This document shows positions 1-12,275 of a stretch of DNA of 44,358 nt, piece by piece (position 1 is the first letter of the stretch; each line of letters starts with the position of its first letter). The stretch is taken from the NCBI RefSeq assembly GCF_937128415.1, contig NZ_CAKZMJ010000051.1, positions 1-44,358 on the forward strand. The letters are read 5' to 3'. The notes below the pieces were generated by a model. The model made no database searches. It worked only from the letters and a program-made list of their open reading frames with translations, and was not told where the DNA came from. Both the position numbers and the translations under genes were made by a program. This DNA is from an uncultured Caldilinea sp. Its GTDB lineage: Bacteria > Chloroflexota > Anaerolineae > Caldilineales > Caldilineaceae.

Positions 1-418
1 TGCGTGTGCCAGCTTTCAACGAAGTGAACTTCAAATGGCCGCTCGAGCTGCGCCAGCGCCTCGTCGAGCCGGCGACGATACGCGCCGATGCTGAGGCTGC
101 TGTAGTGAGGTGCCATGCAGATGACGACCGCTTGCCGGACGCCGTCTGCGGCCATCTGCGCCACGACATCCTTGATCCACGGCGACCAGTGACGCATGCC
201 GACGTAGACAGGCAGGCCGATGCGCTCCTGGAGCTTCGCCGCCGCGCTTTGCGTGATGCGCAGGAGCGGCGATGAGCCGCCGATGGCCTCATAGCGATGG
301 GAGATCTCGTCGATCAACGACTGCGGCGTCTCGCGGCCGCCGCGAATGTCGAGCAGATAGGCGGGAATGTCCGCCAGGGAGTTGGGGCCGCCGTAGGCCA
401 GCAGCAGGACGGCGGTCT

Positions 419-422
<4 letters not shown>
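1..422 (-). CDS. hemH: Ferrochelatase, probably coproporphyrin type (CpfC/HemH), 3' end outside window
   Basis: Inserts iron into a porphyrin in the cytoplasm late in heme synthesis. The N-terminal 140 or so residues are visible. They carry the family start LLLAYGGP (Tyr10 in the place of the Bacillus CpfC iron-proximal Tyr), DIRGGR, HRYEAIGGSSPL, GMRHWSPWIKD and APHYSSLSIGAYR, which includes the conserved catalytic-region His. The ATG overlaps the stop of the upstream decarboxylase gene by 4 bp (ATGA), so the two are translationally coupled. The pairing with a chlorite-dismutase-fold coproheme decarboxylase argues that the substrate is coproporphyrin III rather than protoporphyrin IX; that is inference from context. 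The gene runs off the left edge, so its C-terminal Fe-S or metal-site residues cannot be judged. Confidence 0.93.
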
Positions 423-1153
<731 letters not shown>

Positions 1154-1200
1154 CGTTTTTAACCTGCTCTCCTTTATAATGTGCTCTCCAACTGGCGACT

Positions 1201-1234
1201 TTACTTTGTAACTCTACTTACTTTGTAACTCTAC
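1201..1234. promoter_or_regulatory. Tandem 17-bp repeat upstream of chdC, candidate operator
   Basis: The unit TTACTTTGTAACTCTAC occurs twice head to tail, starting at 1201 and 1218. Each copy contains the small dyad TTAC-nnn-GTAA. The pair lies about 50-80 bp upstream of the chdC start on the minus strand, ahead of an AT-rich ATTATA stretch that could be a -10. The spacing of 17 bp (about 1.6 helical turns) and the position suggest protein binding sites. No known regulator was matched. Confidence 0.4.
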
Positions 1235-1269
1235 AAAGGTTTGTCGTAGGCTCGGCTTCCAGCCGGACG

Positions 1270-1287
1270 CTGACGGTGGACCGTCAG
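1270..1287. repeat. Short perfect hairpin between ahbD and chdC
   Basis: Arms CTGACGG and CCGTCAG enclose a 4-nt loop. It sits just 3' of the ahbD-like gene on the minus strand. There is no following T-run, so a terminator role is uncertain; it may slow or process the transcript. Confidence 0.35.
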
Positions 1288-1301
1288 GTTTTGGCTCTTT
1301 T

Positions 1302-1334
1302 GAGGAAGCGCAGCTCCGAGCTGCGCCTCCAGGT
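1302..1334. repeat. Dispersed palindromic repeat, family B, copy 1
   Basis: A 33-bp element beginning GAGGAAGCGCAGCT and ending GAGCTGCGCCTCCAGGT. It folds into a hairpin through GCGCAGCT/AGCTGCGC. A copy differing at one base lies at 3791-3823. Both are intergenic, which fits a REP-like element. Confidence 0.6.
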
Positions 1335-1347
1335 TATAGGGCATGGA

Positions 1348-2517
1348 TTACATTTCCACAAGCTTGCTGGAAGAGAGTGGCTTGGTTGTTTGCGGTTCAT
1401 ACGTGCAAAAAGGCTCTTCGTCCAAATATTCGTGCGTCATGCCGTAGGCGCGGGCGCGGCAGCCGCCGCAGATGTTTTTGAACTCACAGAGGCCGCACTT
1501 GCCGCGCAGCAGAGTGGCGTCGCGCAGGTCGGCGAAAAGCGTCGATTGCTCCCAAATTTCTTGCAACGGTTGCCGGCGGATGTTGCCTGCTTCGACCGGC
1601 AGATAGCCGCAGGGGAACACTTCCCCGCGATGGCTGACGAAGCAGACGCCGGTTCCGGCCAGGCAGCCTTTGGTCATGGCGTTCATGGCGCGCTGCGCGT
1701 CGCCCGGATGGCCGCCGGCGTGAGACCCGCCGGCGCGTTGCTGGCGATGATGGCTGTCCGGTCGCCGGCGCACGATGCCTTGTCGGCGCTCCTCCGCCTG
1801 TCGCTGGCGCACGATGCGGAAATAGTGCGGCGCGCAGGTCGCTTTCAGCTCGATGTCGCCGGCCATTTCTGCGTCGTACATCCAGTGCAGCACCTGCTCG
1901 TACTCGGCGCCGGAAATCTGCTGCTCAGGGGCGATCTCGACGCCGCAGCCGACGGGCACAAGCAAAAAGAGATGGAGCGCCTGGACGCCTTCCGTCTTGG
2001 CCAGAGCCAGCATCTGATCCATCTGATGAATGTTATGTCGCGCCACGGTGGTGTTGATCTGCACAGGCACGCCGATCTCGCGCAGGGATCGCATGCCCGC
2101 CAGCGCCTTTTCAAAAGCGCCTGCCCCGCGGAACAGGTCATGGGTGGCGGCGTCGGCGCCGTCGAAGCTGATGCTGACGCGACGCACGCCGCTTTCCTTG
2201 ATCTGGCGCGCGACGGCGGCGTCGATCAGCGTGCCGTTGGTGGCGAGCGCCACAAGCAGGCCGGCGTCGGCGGCGCGGCGGGCGATGGCGAAGATGTCGG
2301 GCCGGAAGAGCGGCTCGCCGCCGGATAGGACAAAGATCGGTCGGGCGAAGGCAGCGATCTGATCGACCAGGTCGAACGCTTCGGCGGTCGAAAGGTCTTG
2401 GGGCAACAGTTGATCGGCTACCGTGATGCGTCGACAGTGGATGCAGGCCAGGTTGCAGCCTGCAGTTGTCTCCCAGAAGATCAGGCGAGGGGGAGGATAC
2501 GACGCGAACGCGCTCAT
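1348..2517 (-). CDS. ahbD: AhbD-like radical SAM/SPASM heme synthase
   Basis: A 389-residue radical SAM enzyme with the 4Fe-4S/SAM motif at Cys21, Cys25 and Cys28 and GGEP at 66-69. The segment CAPHYFRI, then GCLAGTGVCFVSHRGEVFPC and a C-terminal SPASM-like cysteine set (CGLCEF...CGGCRARAYG...FC) are characteristic of the AhbD group, which converts Fe-coproporphyrin III to heme b anaerobically. Between CAPHYFRI and GCLAG there is a low-complexity Arg/His/Gly-rich insert of about 35 residues. The ATG at 2517 is preceded by AAGAAGG. It lies upstream of chdC and hemH on the same strand, so this locus encodes two unrelated enzymes for the same final step. A different tetrapyrrole or peptide substrate within this SPASM family remains possible. 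Confidence 0.75.
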   Translation of the reverse strand: MSAFASYPPPRLIFWETTAGCNLACIHCRRITVADQLLPQDLSTAEAFDLVDQIAAFARPIFVLSGGEPLFRPDIFAIARRAADAGLLVALATNGTLIDAAVARQIKESGVRRVSISFDGADAATHDLFRGAGAFEKALAGMRSLREIGVPVQINTTVARHNIHQMDQMLALAKTEGVQALHLFLLVPVGCGVEIAPEQQISGAEYEQVLHWMYDAEMAGDIELKATCAPHYFRIVRQRQAEERRQGIVRRRPDSHHRQQRAGGSHAGGHPGDAQRAMNAMTKGCLAGTGVCFVSHRGEVFPCGYLPVEAGNIRRQPLQEIWEQSTLFADLRDATLLRGKCGLCEFKNICGGCRARAYGMTHEYLDEEPFCTYEPQTTKPLSSSKLVEM

Positions 2518-2550
2518 GACGACCTTCTTTGGATGGTGACTTGCAAGAAA

Positions 2551-2581
2551 ATTCTACATAGGTTTGCGATCGAAACCTATG
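2551..2581 (-). promoter_or_regulatory. ahbD promoter with long perfect dyad operator
   Basis: Nine-base arms CATAGGTTT (2557-2565) and AAACCTATG (2573-2581) flank a 7-nt centre. On the minus strand a TGn-extended -10, TAGAAT (2556-2551), is preceded 17 bp upstream by TAGGTT, so the dyad fills the -35 and spacer. A related half-site AAATCTATG follows within 10 bp. A repressor bound here would block ahbD and could also affect the divergent ppk2. The regulator is not known. Confidence 0.5.
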
Positions 2582-2737
2582 AAAATCTATGTGAAACACA
2601 TTAAAACTGAGGCAAAACTATACAATGGCTTTGCTGAACGTGCAAATTTAGCGCAATCGGAGAGGAAAATTAAACGTGTTACAATGCAGGCGCCAATCTG
2701 TGTTCATCCTCAGCAAACACAAGAGGAGTTTTCTGTC

Positions 2738-3550
<813 letters not shown>

Positions 3551-3950
3551 GCGAGCATTGGCGGCGCCCCGGACGGTTCATGCGCGCTCCTTCGCACCCT
3601 TCTTGGACCCATGAAAGAGCCATGAGGGAGTGCAAAGGCGCACAAAGACTTTCCCTCGCAATAGAGTGGGTGTGGCTCCTGGCCGCATGTTTTCGGCGCT
3701 CATCCGGGGCGCTGCGCGCCGGTGCAAAGCTTGCAACAAGGCAATTGCGGCTCCCGGTCGCACGTTCTCGATGAGCAGAAAGGGTGATTTGAGGAAGCGC
3801 AGCTGCGAGCTGCGCCTCCAGGTCGCCAAAAGCATTTGTTGGATTCCATCAAGCTTCCCGGAAGGTCGTGTTCCATGAGAAAACTTCTCACCTGATGCGC
3901 AACCCCTAATCCTGCTTGGCGTCTTTGCGCCTTCGCGTTTGCCTCCAATG
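3551..3950. other. Intergenic stretch without a recognisable gene
   Basis: 400 bases between ppk2 and the convergent aminotransferase gene. It holds one family-B palindromic repeat (3791-3823). There is also a loose direct repeat of about 30 bp near 3669 and 3745 (GGCTCCTGGCCGCATGTT against GGCTCCCGGTCGCACGTT). Short readings across it have no family features. No terminator with a T-run was seen. Confidence 0.5.
3791..3823. repeat. Dispersed palindromic repeat, family B, copy 2
   Basis: Same 33-bp element as at 1302-1334, with one base difference at the centre of the hairpin (GCAGCTGCGAGCTGC here). Confidence 0.6.
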
Positions 3951-5300
<1,350 letters not shown>

Positions 5301-5333
5301 AGCGCCTCCTGTTTTAAATCATGCGAAGAGCCT

Positions 5334-6134
5334 TTATCCTGGCCAGTAGCCAAGTTGACGAGAGATCTGGCGGGCCGCCATCTGCACCATGGCCGCCATC
5401 TGAGGCAGCCGCTCGGCGGTGAGGCGCAGGCTTGGACCGCCCACGCTGATCGCCGCCACCGCCTGCCGCTCCCGATCGAGCACCGGCGCCGCCACGGCGA
5501 CGAACCCCGGCTCCAGCTCCCCCTGCGTAATGGCGACGCCCTCCTGCCGAATGCGCGCCAGCTCGCGACGCAATTGCTCGGGCTCGGTCACCGTCCGCTC
5601 GGTGAGCGGCTGCAACGGCGCGGCCAGCAGCTTTGCACTCTGTTCTTCTGGGCTAAACGCCAGCAACACCTTGCCCGTCGCCGTGGCGTGCACCGGCAGC
5701 CGACTGCCGACATCCTGCGTCATGCCCATCGGGTTGCCGCCAGCGACCTCGTCGAGCACGAGCACGTGATTGTCCATCAGCACTTCCAGCGTCGCCGCCT
5801 CGCCGGACTGCTCGGCCAGGGTGACCAACGTCGGCCTGCTCACCGTGCGCAGCGGGTTCGAGCGCATCGCCACGCCGCCCATGGCAATCAGCTCCACGCC
5901 CAACCGATATGCGCCCGAGAGCGGGTTGCGCATTACCAGATGTTCGGCCTCCAGCGCAGAGAGCAGGCGAAAGGCTGTCGTCTTATTCAGGCCGGTCGCC
6001 CGCGCCAGGTCGTTCAGAGTCCACTCCGGTTGCGCATCGCTGAAAGCCTTGAGCAGCGCAATGGCGCGCGCTACGGCCTGTGTGCCAGGATAGAATTCGG
6101 TTGCGTGCAGCTCCGCCTCTTTTACGGGAAACAT
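5334..6134 (-). CDS. IclR-family transcriptional regulator
   Basis: About 266 residues: an N-terminal winged helix-turn-helix (WTLNDLARATGLNKTTAFRLLSAL in two pieces, near residues 37-60) followed by the IclR GAF-like effector domain (VHATATGKVLLAF, EPGFVAVAAPVLD, AAISVGGPS). The family binds small carboxylates or aromatic acids and often controls the adjacent catabolic gene and itself. The ATG at 6134 gives the usual IclR N-terminus; a GTG at 6149 is an alternative, and neither has a strong ribosome-binding site. It is followed by the aminotransferase gene in a likely two-gene operon and preceded by a sigma70-like promoter with an inverted repeat at the start of transcription. Confidence 0.92.
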   Translation of the reverse strand: MFPVKEAELHATEFYPGTQAVARAIALLKAFSDAQPEWTLNDLARATGLNKTTAFRLLSALEAEHLVMRNPLSGAYRLGVELIAMGGVAMRSNPLRTVSRPTLVTLAEQSGEAATLEVLMDNHVLVLDEVAGGNPMGMTQDVGSRLPVHATATGKVLLAFSPEEQSAKLLAAPLQPLTERTVTEPEQLRRELARIRQEGVAITQGELEPGFVAVAAPVLDRERQAVAAISVGGPSLRLTAERLPQMAAMVQMAARQISRQLGYWPG

Positions 6135-6168
6135 AGATCGCGTATCCACAGACGATAAACTACACTTG

Positions 6169-6214
6169 TTTCATAATGTGAAATTATAATACACGATACA
6201 GAAAAATTCGTCAA
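6169..6214 (-). promoter_or_regulatory. Promoter and candidate IclR operator upstream of the iclR-aminotransferase operon
   Basis: On the minus strand TTGACG (6214-6209) and TATTAT (6191-6186) are separated by 17 bp. Immediately downstream, over the expected transcription start, is the inverted repeat TTTCA-taatg-TGAAA (6169-6183). This size and symmetry fit IclR-family operators, which suggests autoregulation. Confidence 0.55.
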
Positions 6215-6237
6215 GCAGCAAAATGATAAATCCAAGT

Positions 6238-6254
6238 CTGCCAGGCCCTGGCAG
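6238..6254. repeat. 17-bp perfect palindrome
   Basis: CTGCCAGG and CCTGGCAG flank a single central base. It lies in the 290-bp divergent region between iclR and the hydrolase gene at 6423. It could be a protein-binding site for either gene; nothing else supports a role. Confidence 0.35.
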
Positions 6255-6422
6255 AGGATGCTGTTCGAATCGGCGACTTTCGGCGTCGATTCACCCGTCG
6301 ATTTGTCGAGGCGCAGACCCTCATGACATACTGCAACCGTACGCACCACGGAACACGCAACACCCGCAGCGTCCTTTTCAAGTCAAGTTGGGAGGGCGCC
6401 GCAAAACGAGCAGGAGAGAGCT

Positions 6423-7316
<894 letters not shown>

Positions 7317-7317
7317 G

Positions 7318-7437
7318 CGGGAGAGTGGGAGAGTGGGAGAGCAGGAGAGCGGGAGAGTGGGAGAGCAGGAGAGCAGGAGAGCGGGAGAGCGGGAGAGCTT
7401 GAGAGCGGGAGAGTGGGAGAGTGGGAGAGTGGGAGAG
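7318..7437. repeat. Short tandem-repeat array of GGGAGAG(T/C)-type units
   Basis: About 120 bp of imperfect 7-9-bp units (GGGAGAGTG, GAGCAGGA, GGGAGAGC). The array begins at the stop of the preceding hydrolase gene and runs into the 5' end of tag. Every unit looks like a Shine-Dalgarno sequence, and several contain GTG, so it creates many possible start sites for tag. Confidence 0.85.
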
Positions 7438-8001
7438 CTAGGGCGTTGTGGGTGGGCGGAAGGCGATCCGCTTTATCTTGCCTATCATGACGAGGAGTGG
7501 GGCGTTCCCGTCCATGACGATCGCAAACTTTTTGAGATGCTTTGTCTGGAGGGCGCCCAGGCGGGGCTTTCCTGGTTGACGATCTTGCGCAAGCGGGCGC
7601 ATTACCGCGTCGCTTTCGATGGCTTCGATCCGGCGAAGGTCGCCGAATATGACGAGACTAGGGTGGCGTCGCTGCTCGCAGACCCGGGCATCGTGCGCAA
7701 TCGCCTCAAGGTGGAGGCGTTCATCCGCAACGCTCGCGCCTTTTTAGAAGTGCAGGCGGAATTTGGCTCCTTCGACGCCTATATCTGGAGCTTCGTCGGC
7801 GGCGCGCCGCTGGTCAATCGCCGGCGCACGTTGCAGGAGCTGCCGGCGCAAACGCCGGAATCGGTCGCCATGAGCAAAGACCTCAGGCGCCGCGGCTTCA
7901 CTTTCGTCGGGCCCACCATCTGCTACGCCTTCATGCAGGCGTGCGGCCTGGTCAACGATCACCTTGTCTCTTGTTTTCGCCACCCTGACCAGAGGCGCTG
8001 A
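7429..8001 (+). CDS. tag: DNA-3-methyladenine glycosylase I
   Basis: Base-excision repair glycosylase that removes 3-methyladenine from DNA. From the GTG at 7429 the protein has 190 residues, the family length. It starts just before RCGWA and DPLYLAYHDEEWG, then AGLSWLTILRKR, and ends with the FVGPTICYAFMQACGLVNDH block. The paired Cys and His residues of the Tag zinc site are in CGW, YHDEEW and the C-terminal VNDH/CFRH segment. The reading frame stays open upstream to a GTG at 7333, but that segment is the translated tandem repeat and has no family counterpart. It converges with a MazG-like gene, leaving one base between the stops. Confidence 0.93.
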   Translation: MGELGRCGWAEGDPLYLAYHDEEWGVPVHDDRKLFEMLCLEGAQAGLSWLTILRKRAHYRVAFDGFDPAKVAEYDETRVASLLADPGIVRNRLKVEAFIRNARAFLEVQAEFGSFDAYIWSFVGGAPLVNRRRTLQELPAQTPESVAMSKDLRRRGFTFVGPTICYAFMQACGLVNDHLVSCFRHPDQRR

Positions 8002-8002
8002 G

Positions 8003-8341
8003 TCAGCGCGTATCGCCGTCCCCGCGGATTTTTCCTCGTTCCAACCGATCGTAGAGTTTGGTCAAATTGGCGCTGGCCACCTCCTCGAGAGCGAGGTCCA
8101 GCTCGGTGGCGATCTGCGCCAGATACCAGAGCACATCGCCCAGTTCCTGCTTGAGCGCCTCGCGATCCTCCGGCGAGATCACGCCCCCCTTGTCGCGAAA
8201 GAGTTTCTTGACTTTGCCCGCCACTTCACCCGCTTCGTTGACCAGCCCCAGCGTGGGATAGACGATCGGATGATCGGTGTGGATCAGGCTCCATGTGTGG
8301 CGTGAGGCGCGTTGATATTCATTCAAAGAAGTGACCTTCAT
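8003..8341 (-). CDS. MazG-like nucleoside triphosphate pyrophosphohydrolase
   Basis: A 112-residue all-alpha NTP pyrophosphatase domain. The metal-binding pattern is visible as NEAGEVAGKVKKLF followed by KQELGDVLWYLAQIA (ExxE...ExxD type). Such proteins hydrolyse NTPs or dNTPs to the monophosphate and often clear non-canonical nucleotides. The ATG at 8341 is chosen because CAGGAGAG lies about 8 bp before it; an in-frame start 30 bp upstream lacks this site. It faces tag, so two nucleotide-damage genes adjoin although they are convergent. Confidence 0.85.
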   Translation of the reverse strand: MKVTSLNEYQRASRHTWSLIHTDHPIVYPTLGLVNEAGEVAGKVKKLFRDKGGVISPEDREALKQELGDVLWYLAQIATELDLALEEVASANLTKLYDRLERGKIRGDGDTR

Positions 8342-8385
8342 GAATCGACTCTCCTGAGGTGACAATTTCAACTTTTAGATGAGGG

Positions 8386-9927
8386 CTACGAAGAGGCGCC
8401 TGAGCGCTGCCTGTAAATTGCAACGCCCACCGCCAGTGCAATGATGGCCAGGACGCCGGTCATAATCGCAATCGGCGTCAATCCTTCTCGCAGAGAGCGA
8501 TCGAGCCAGCTAGGTTCGGAGCGCGTCTGCGCCGTCCGCAGCATTGCCGCCTGGGGGCCTGCCTCTTCCACCGGCAGGATGGTGGGCTCGCCGCTCTCGA
8601 TGCCGCCGTTTGCGCCGGGGAGTTCGACGCCGGCGCCGGACATGGCCGACGACGGCGTATCCGTCGGTGTGATGGTGGGGGTGGGCGTATCGGTGGGGAG
8701 TGGGGTCGGCGTCGGCGGCGAAGTGGGGGTCGCCGTCGCCGTCGGTGCATAACAGATGGTCAACACCACGTCGTCGATGTATTGCCAGGTGCGCAGGTTG
8801 TTGCCGTCGTTGAGGACGTTGAAATAGAGCACCAGCGGTTTGCCGCGGAAAGCCGTGAGATCGACGGTCGTCTGCTGCCAGGAGGCGTTGTTGAGCCGCT
8901 TGCTGTAAAGAATCGCTTCGGTGGAATTGTCGAGATTGAGCAGAATGACCTCCTGGCGGTCGATCAGCACTCCGCGCGGCGCATTTTCCAGCGGGCCTTC
9001 CTCGGTGCGATCGAAATGCCACCAGCTCAGCGAAGCCGTGCTGGCCAGCGGCGAGATCTGGAACGGTTGCCGGATCGAAGAAAAGCTTTCTTGCGTTGGG
9101 CTGACGGGAACGGCGGCGGGGTCGATGCCGAGGCGCACCGCGCGCAGGCCCGTGCGCACCGGCGAGCTGACGAAGGCGGGACGCACAGGCGCGTCCCCGA
9201 AGATCCAGAAGGCGTCCTCCTCAAAGCCGCCGTTGAGGATGCCGTCGGTCACGCAGCCGGCGGGAAGCGGCGTTGCAGTGAAGGTGGGCGTCGGCGTCAC
9301 CGTGACCGTCGGCGTTGCAGTGGGCGTCGGCGTGGTCGGACAGGCGATGATGGAGACGTCGTCGATGTTCATCCAACTTCTGCTGCCCACGCCGTCATTG
9401 TTGACGCCAAAGATCAGCGCGATCTGCTGCCCTGCAAAGCTGGTCAGTGGAAAATCTTGGAGCTGCCAGGATGTAAGATTTTGTTTGATGGGTGAAATCA
9501 CCGGAACCAGCGCGCCGTCTGCGGTCTGAATATTGACGAACTGGATGTCGGCGTCGCTGATATTGAGATCAAACTGAGGGAACCACCGAAACGAGAGCGT
9601 GATGGTGTGATCCGACGGCAGGTTGATCGTCTGGCGCAGTGTGCTGCTCACATTTTGATTGGGCAGTGTGGTCGACAGACCGATATGCGCAGAAAAGTTT
9701 CCAGAAAACTTGACCTGCGAATCGGGCCAGGCGTAGCCCTGCGTGGACCAACCGGCCAGGTTCGGCGACTCAAAATCGCCGTTGTTGACCAGCTGGATGC
9801 AACCTGGCTGGAGGGCAGGACTTGCGCCGGGACGGGCGAGGGGAGCCGCATGCAATGGCGCGGCCCCGAAAAGAGTCAAGACGACGATCATGGTGAACAG
9901 CGCAACGCACATCCAGCAATGGCGCAT
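8386..9927 (-). CDS. Anchored surface protein with two beta-sandwich modules and PT-rich linkers
   Basis: 513 residues from the ATG at 9927. A signal peptide (MRHCW...PLHAA, cleavage near residue 27) leads into a first jelly-roll-like module beginning CIQLVNNGDFESPNLAGW. A linker of PT/AT/VT repeats follows. A second module (GILNGGFEEDAFW...) starts in the same way and also ends with a conserved WMNIDDV/WQYIDDV strand. After a second PT-rich linker there is a membrane anchor near residues 480-503 and a basic tail RQRSGASS. The two modules look like a duplication of a carbohydrate-binding-like domain; ligand unknown. The reading stays open about 100 codons upstream of the signal peptide, but that part has no secretory or domain features. 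Location: outside face of the envelope (inferred). Confidence 0.8.
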   Translation of the reverse strand: MRHCWMCVALFTMIVVLTLFGAAPLHAAPLARPGASPALQPGCIQLVNNGDFESPNLAGWSTQGYAWPDSQVKFSGNFSAHIGLSTTLPNQNVSSTLRQTINLPSDHTITLSFRWFPQFDLNISDADIQFVNIQTADGALVPVISPIKQNLTSWQLQDFPLTSFAGQQIALIFGVNNDGVGSRSWMNIDDVSIIACPTTPTPTATPTVTVTPTPTFTATPLPAGCVTDGILNGGFEEDAFWIFGDAPVRPAFVSSPVRTGLRAVRLGIDPAAVPVSPTQESFSSIRQPFQISPLASTASLSWWHFDRTEEGPLENAPRGVLIDRQEVILLNLDNSTEAILYSKRLNNASWQQTTVDLTAFRGKPLVLYFNVLNDGNNLRTWQYIDDVVLTICYAPTATATPTSPPTPTPLPTDTPTPTITPTDTPSSAMSGAGVELPGANGGIESGEPTILPVEEAGPQAAMLRTAQTRSEPSWLDRSLREGLTPIAIMTGVLAIIALAVGVAIYRQRSGASS

Positions 9928-10488
9928 CGAATGTGGCCTTTCAGTGGTGTGGTGAAGGCTGTGGTTGAACAGAGCCAAACGATATGCGCAAAACAATATG
10001 AGAGTCTCTTTCGTGGCGCCAAGAAAAGTTACTCTGTATGCGATTTTACCATATCGTCTGGCCGGTGGCAACGCTGACGCTAGGGCCGGATTCGACGACC
10101 ATAGAGCGCTTGTGCCTACGTCGCCCTGCAAGAGACGGACTCGCTCAGTCTGCGTATTGCGAGTCGGTCGGCTTGCAGAGGCGCAACAATGGTCGGACGC
10201 ATATGACTGCGAAGAGCCATCGACGTCGATGCACACCTTTCAAAGCCATGCGCTTCTGTATGCAAAAAAGATGTGCTCGGCGCATTGAGCGCACTGTATG
10301 CAATGCGCCTTGCTTTAGAGGACGGGCACGCTCCTCCATCGACAGTGCAAGCGATGCAGGCGCAAATGCATTTTTGCGGATTTGTTTGTGCAAGGTACAA
10401 TCAAAAGCCAGCGCTTCAACTTTGTACATTCCCATTACAATAATTGAACACATAACAGTTGAATATTGAACAAAAAGGGGAGACAATC
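9928..10488. other. Long intergenic region without a recognisable gene
   Basis: 560 bases between the divergent surface-protein gene and the decayed META gene. Open frames on both strands are Arg/Ser/Cys-rich and show no domain, signal or coding bias. The AT-rich stretch at about 10395-10460 probably carries the promoter of the downstream reading frame. AAAAAGGGGAGA at 10473-10484 is a good ribosome-binding site for the TTG at 10489. Confidence 0.5.
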
Positions 10489-10632
10489 TTGAAAACAATT
10501 CCATCCCGCATCGTTTGGGGCGCGGCCGTCTTGCTGCTTTGGGCGGCCGTTCAACCTCTTTTCGCCGCCGGCGGGCGTGATGGAGCAGGAAGCGGAATTC
10601 TTCGCTGCGCTGGAGAAGGAGACTTTCTGCCG
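10489..10632 (+). pseudogene. Remnant of a secreted META-domain protein
   Basis: A TTG start with strong AAAGGGGAG opens a clean signal peptide (KTIPSRIVWGAAVLLLW...LFAAG). Straight after it, in a different frame, comes a stretch reading VMEQEAEFFAALEKETF. This matches the C-terminal VMEQEANYLAALETVATW of the intact double-META lipoprotein at 15798-16697, and the DNA itself is clearly alike. The central META region is therefore missing and the frame is broken near 10570. What follows is repeat DNA. I read this as a gene reduced by internal deletion; a short signal-peptide protein of about 95 residues could still be made but would be nonsense after the fusion point. Confidence 0.55.
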
Positions 10633-10634
10633 AT

Positions 10635-10668
10635 CATCTTCCAGAAAGCCTCGACCTTCTGGAAGATG
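10635..10668. repeat. Dispersed hairpin, family A, copy 1
   Basis: Perfect 12-bp arms CATCTTCCAGAA and TTCTGGAAGATG around a 10-nt loop containing GCCTCGA. Related hairpins lie at 18696-18728 and 19539-19573. Confidence 0.65.
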
Positions 10669-10705
10669 ACTCCGGTGATCGGACAACAGGTTCCAACCGC
10701 AGACG

Positions 10706-10817
10706 CCGGGACGATCGTAGCGGCGGTTCGCAACCGCCGGTGCATGGATGAAGGCAAAACACCGGGACGATCGTAGCGGCGGTTCGCAACCGCCAGTGCA
10801 TGGATGAAGGTAAGAAT
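10706..10817. repeat. 56-bp direct tandem repeat, two copies
   Basis: The unit starts CCGGGACGATCGTAGCGGCG and is repeated exactly 56 bp later (10706 and 10762) with a few differences. Each copy holds a hairpin GGCGGTT-cg-CAACCGCC. It is intergenic, upstream of pepT. Confidence 0.75.
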
Positions 10818-10953
10818 GTGCGGCTGAGAGCCGCACCTACGGTTAAACGGGGTGCATTTGAAAGCCACAGCGACGACGCTCGTTGCTCCCCCTCTCCCAG
10901 CATTGGGAGAGGGGGCCAGGGGGGAGGGCGCGCGGCTGAGAGCCGCACCTGCG
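10818..10953. repeat. Cluster of GC-rich hairpins upstream of pepT (families C and D)
   Basis: Two copies of the GCGGCTGAGAGCCGC hairpin (10818-10843 and 10929-10953) flank a long hairpin with arms CCCCCTCTCCCA and TGGGAGAGGGGG (10888-10915). The latter is followed by a G-rich tail. The same two families recur together at 41641-41809, so they travel as dispersed elements. None has a T-run on the coding side. Confidence 0.7.
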
Positions 10954-10970
10954 AGGCTGGAGAATACGCT

Positions 10971-12233
<1,263 letters not shown>

Positions 12234-12275
12234 AAGAGTGACGCCGTCGAGACTGTCCTGTCGCATATTCTTTAT

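Noticed and set aside
1276..2328. 350-codon plus-strand frame
   Set aside because: Antisense to the AhbD-like gene, which carries all expected motifs.
6230..6310. Possible tRNA because of GTTCGAATC near 6264
   Set aside because: No acceptor, D or anticodon stems could be formed around it; the match to a T-loop is by chance.
7333..7428. N-terminal extension of tag from an upstream GTG
   Set aside because: The 32 extra residues are only the translated tandem repeat and have no counterpart in the Tag family.
8600..9350. PT-rich segments of the surface protein as sequence errors or DNA-level repeats
   Set aside because: They stay in frame and are flanked by structured domains, as is normal for linkers in secreted proteins.
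9965..10504. Small open frames in the gap between the surface-protein gene and the META remnant
   Set aside because: Cys/Arg/Ser-rich products with no signal, domain or ribosome-binding site; composition fits noncoding DNA.
10818..10953. Hairpin cluster as a CRISPR-like array
   Set aside because: Units are palindromic elements of different families with no regular spacers and no cas genes.
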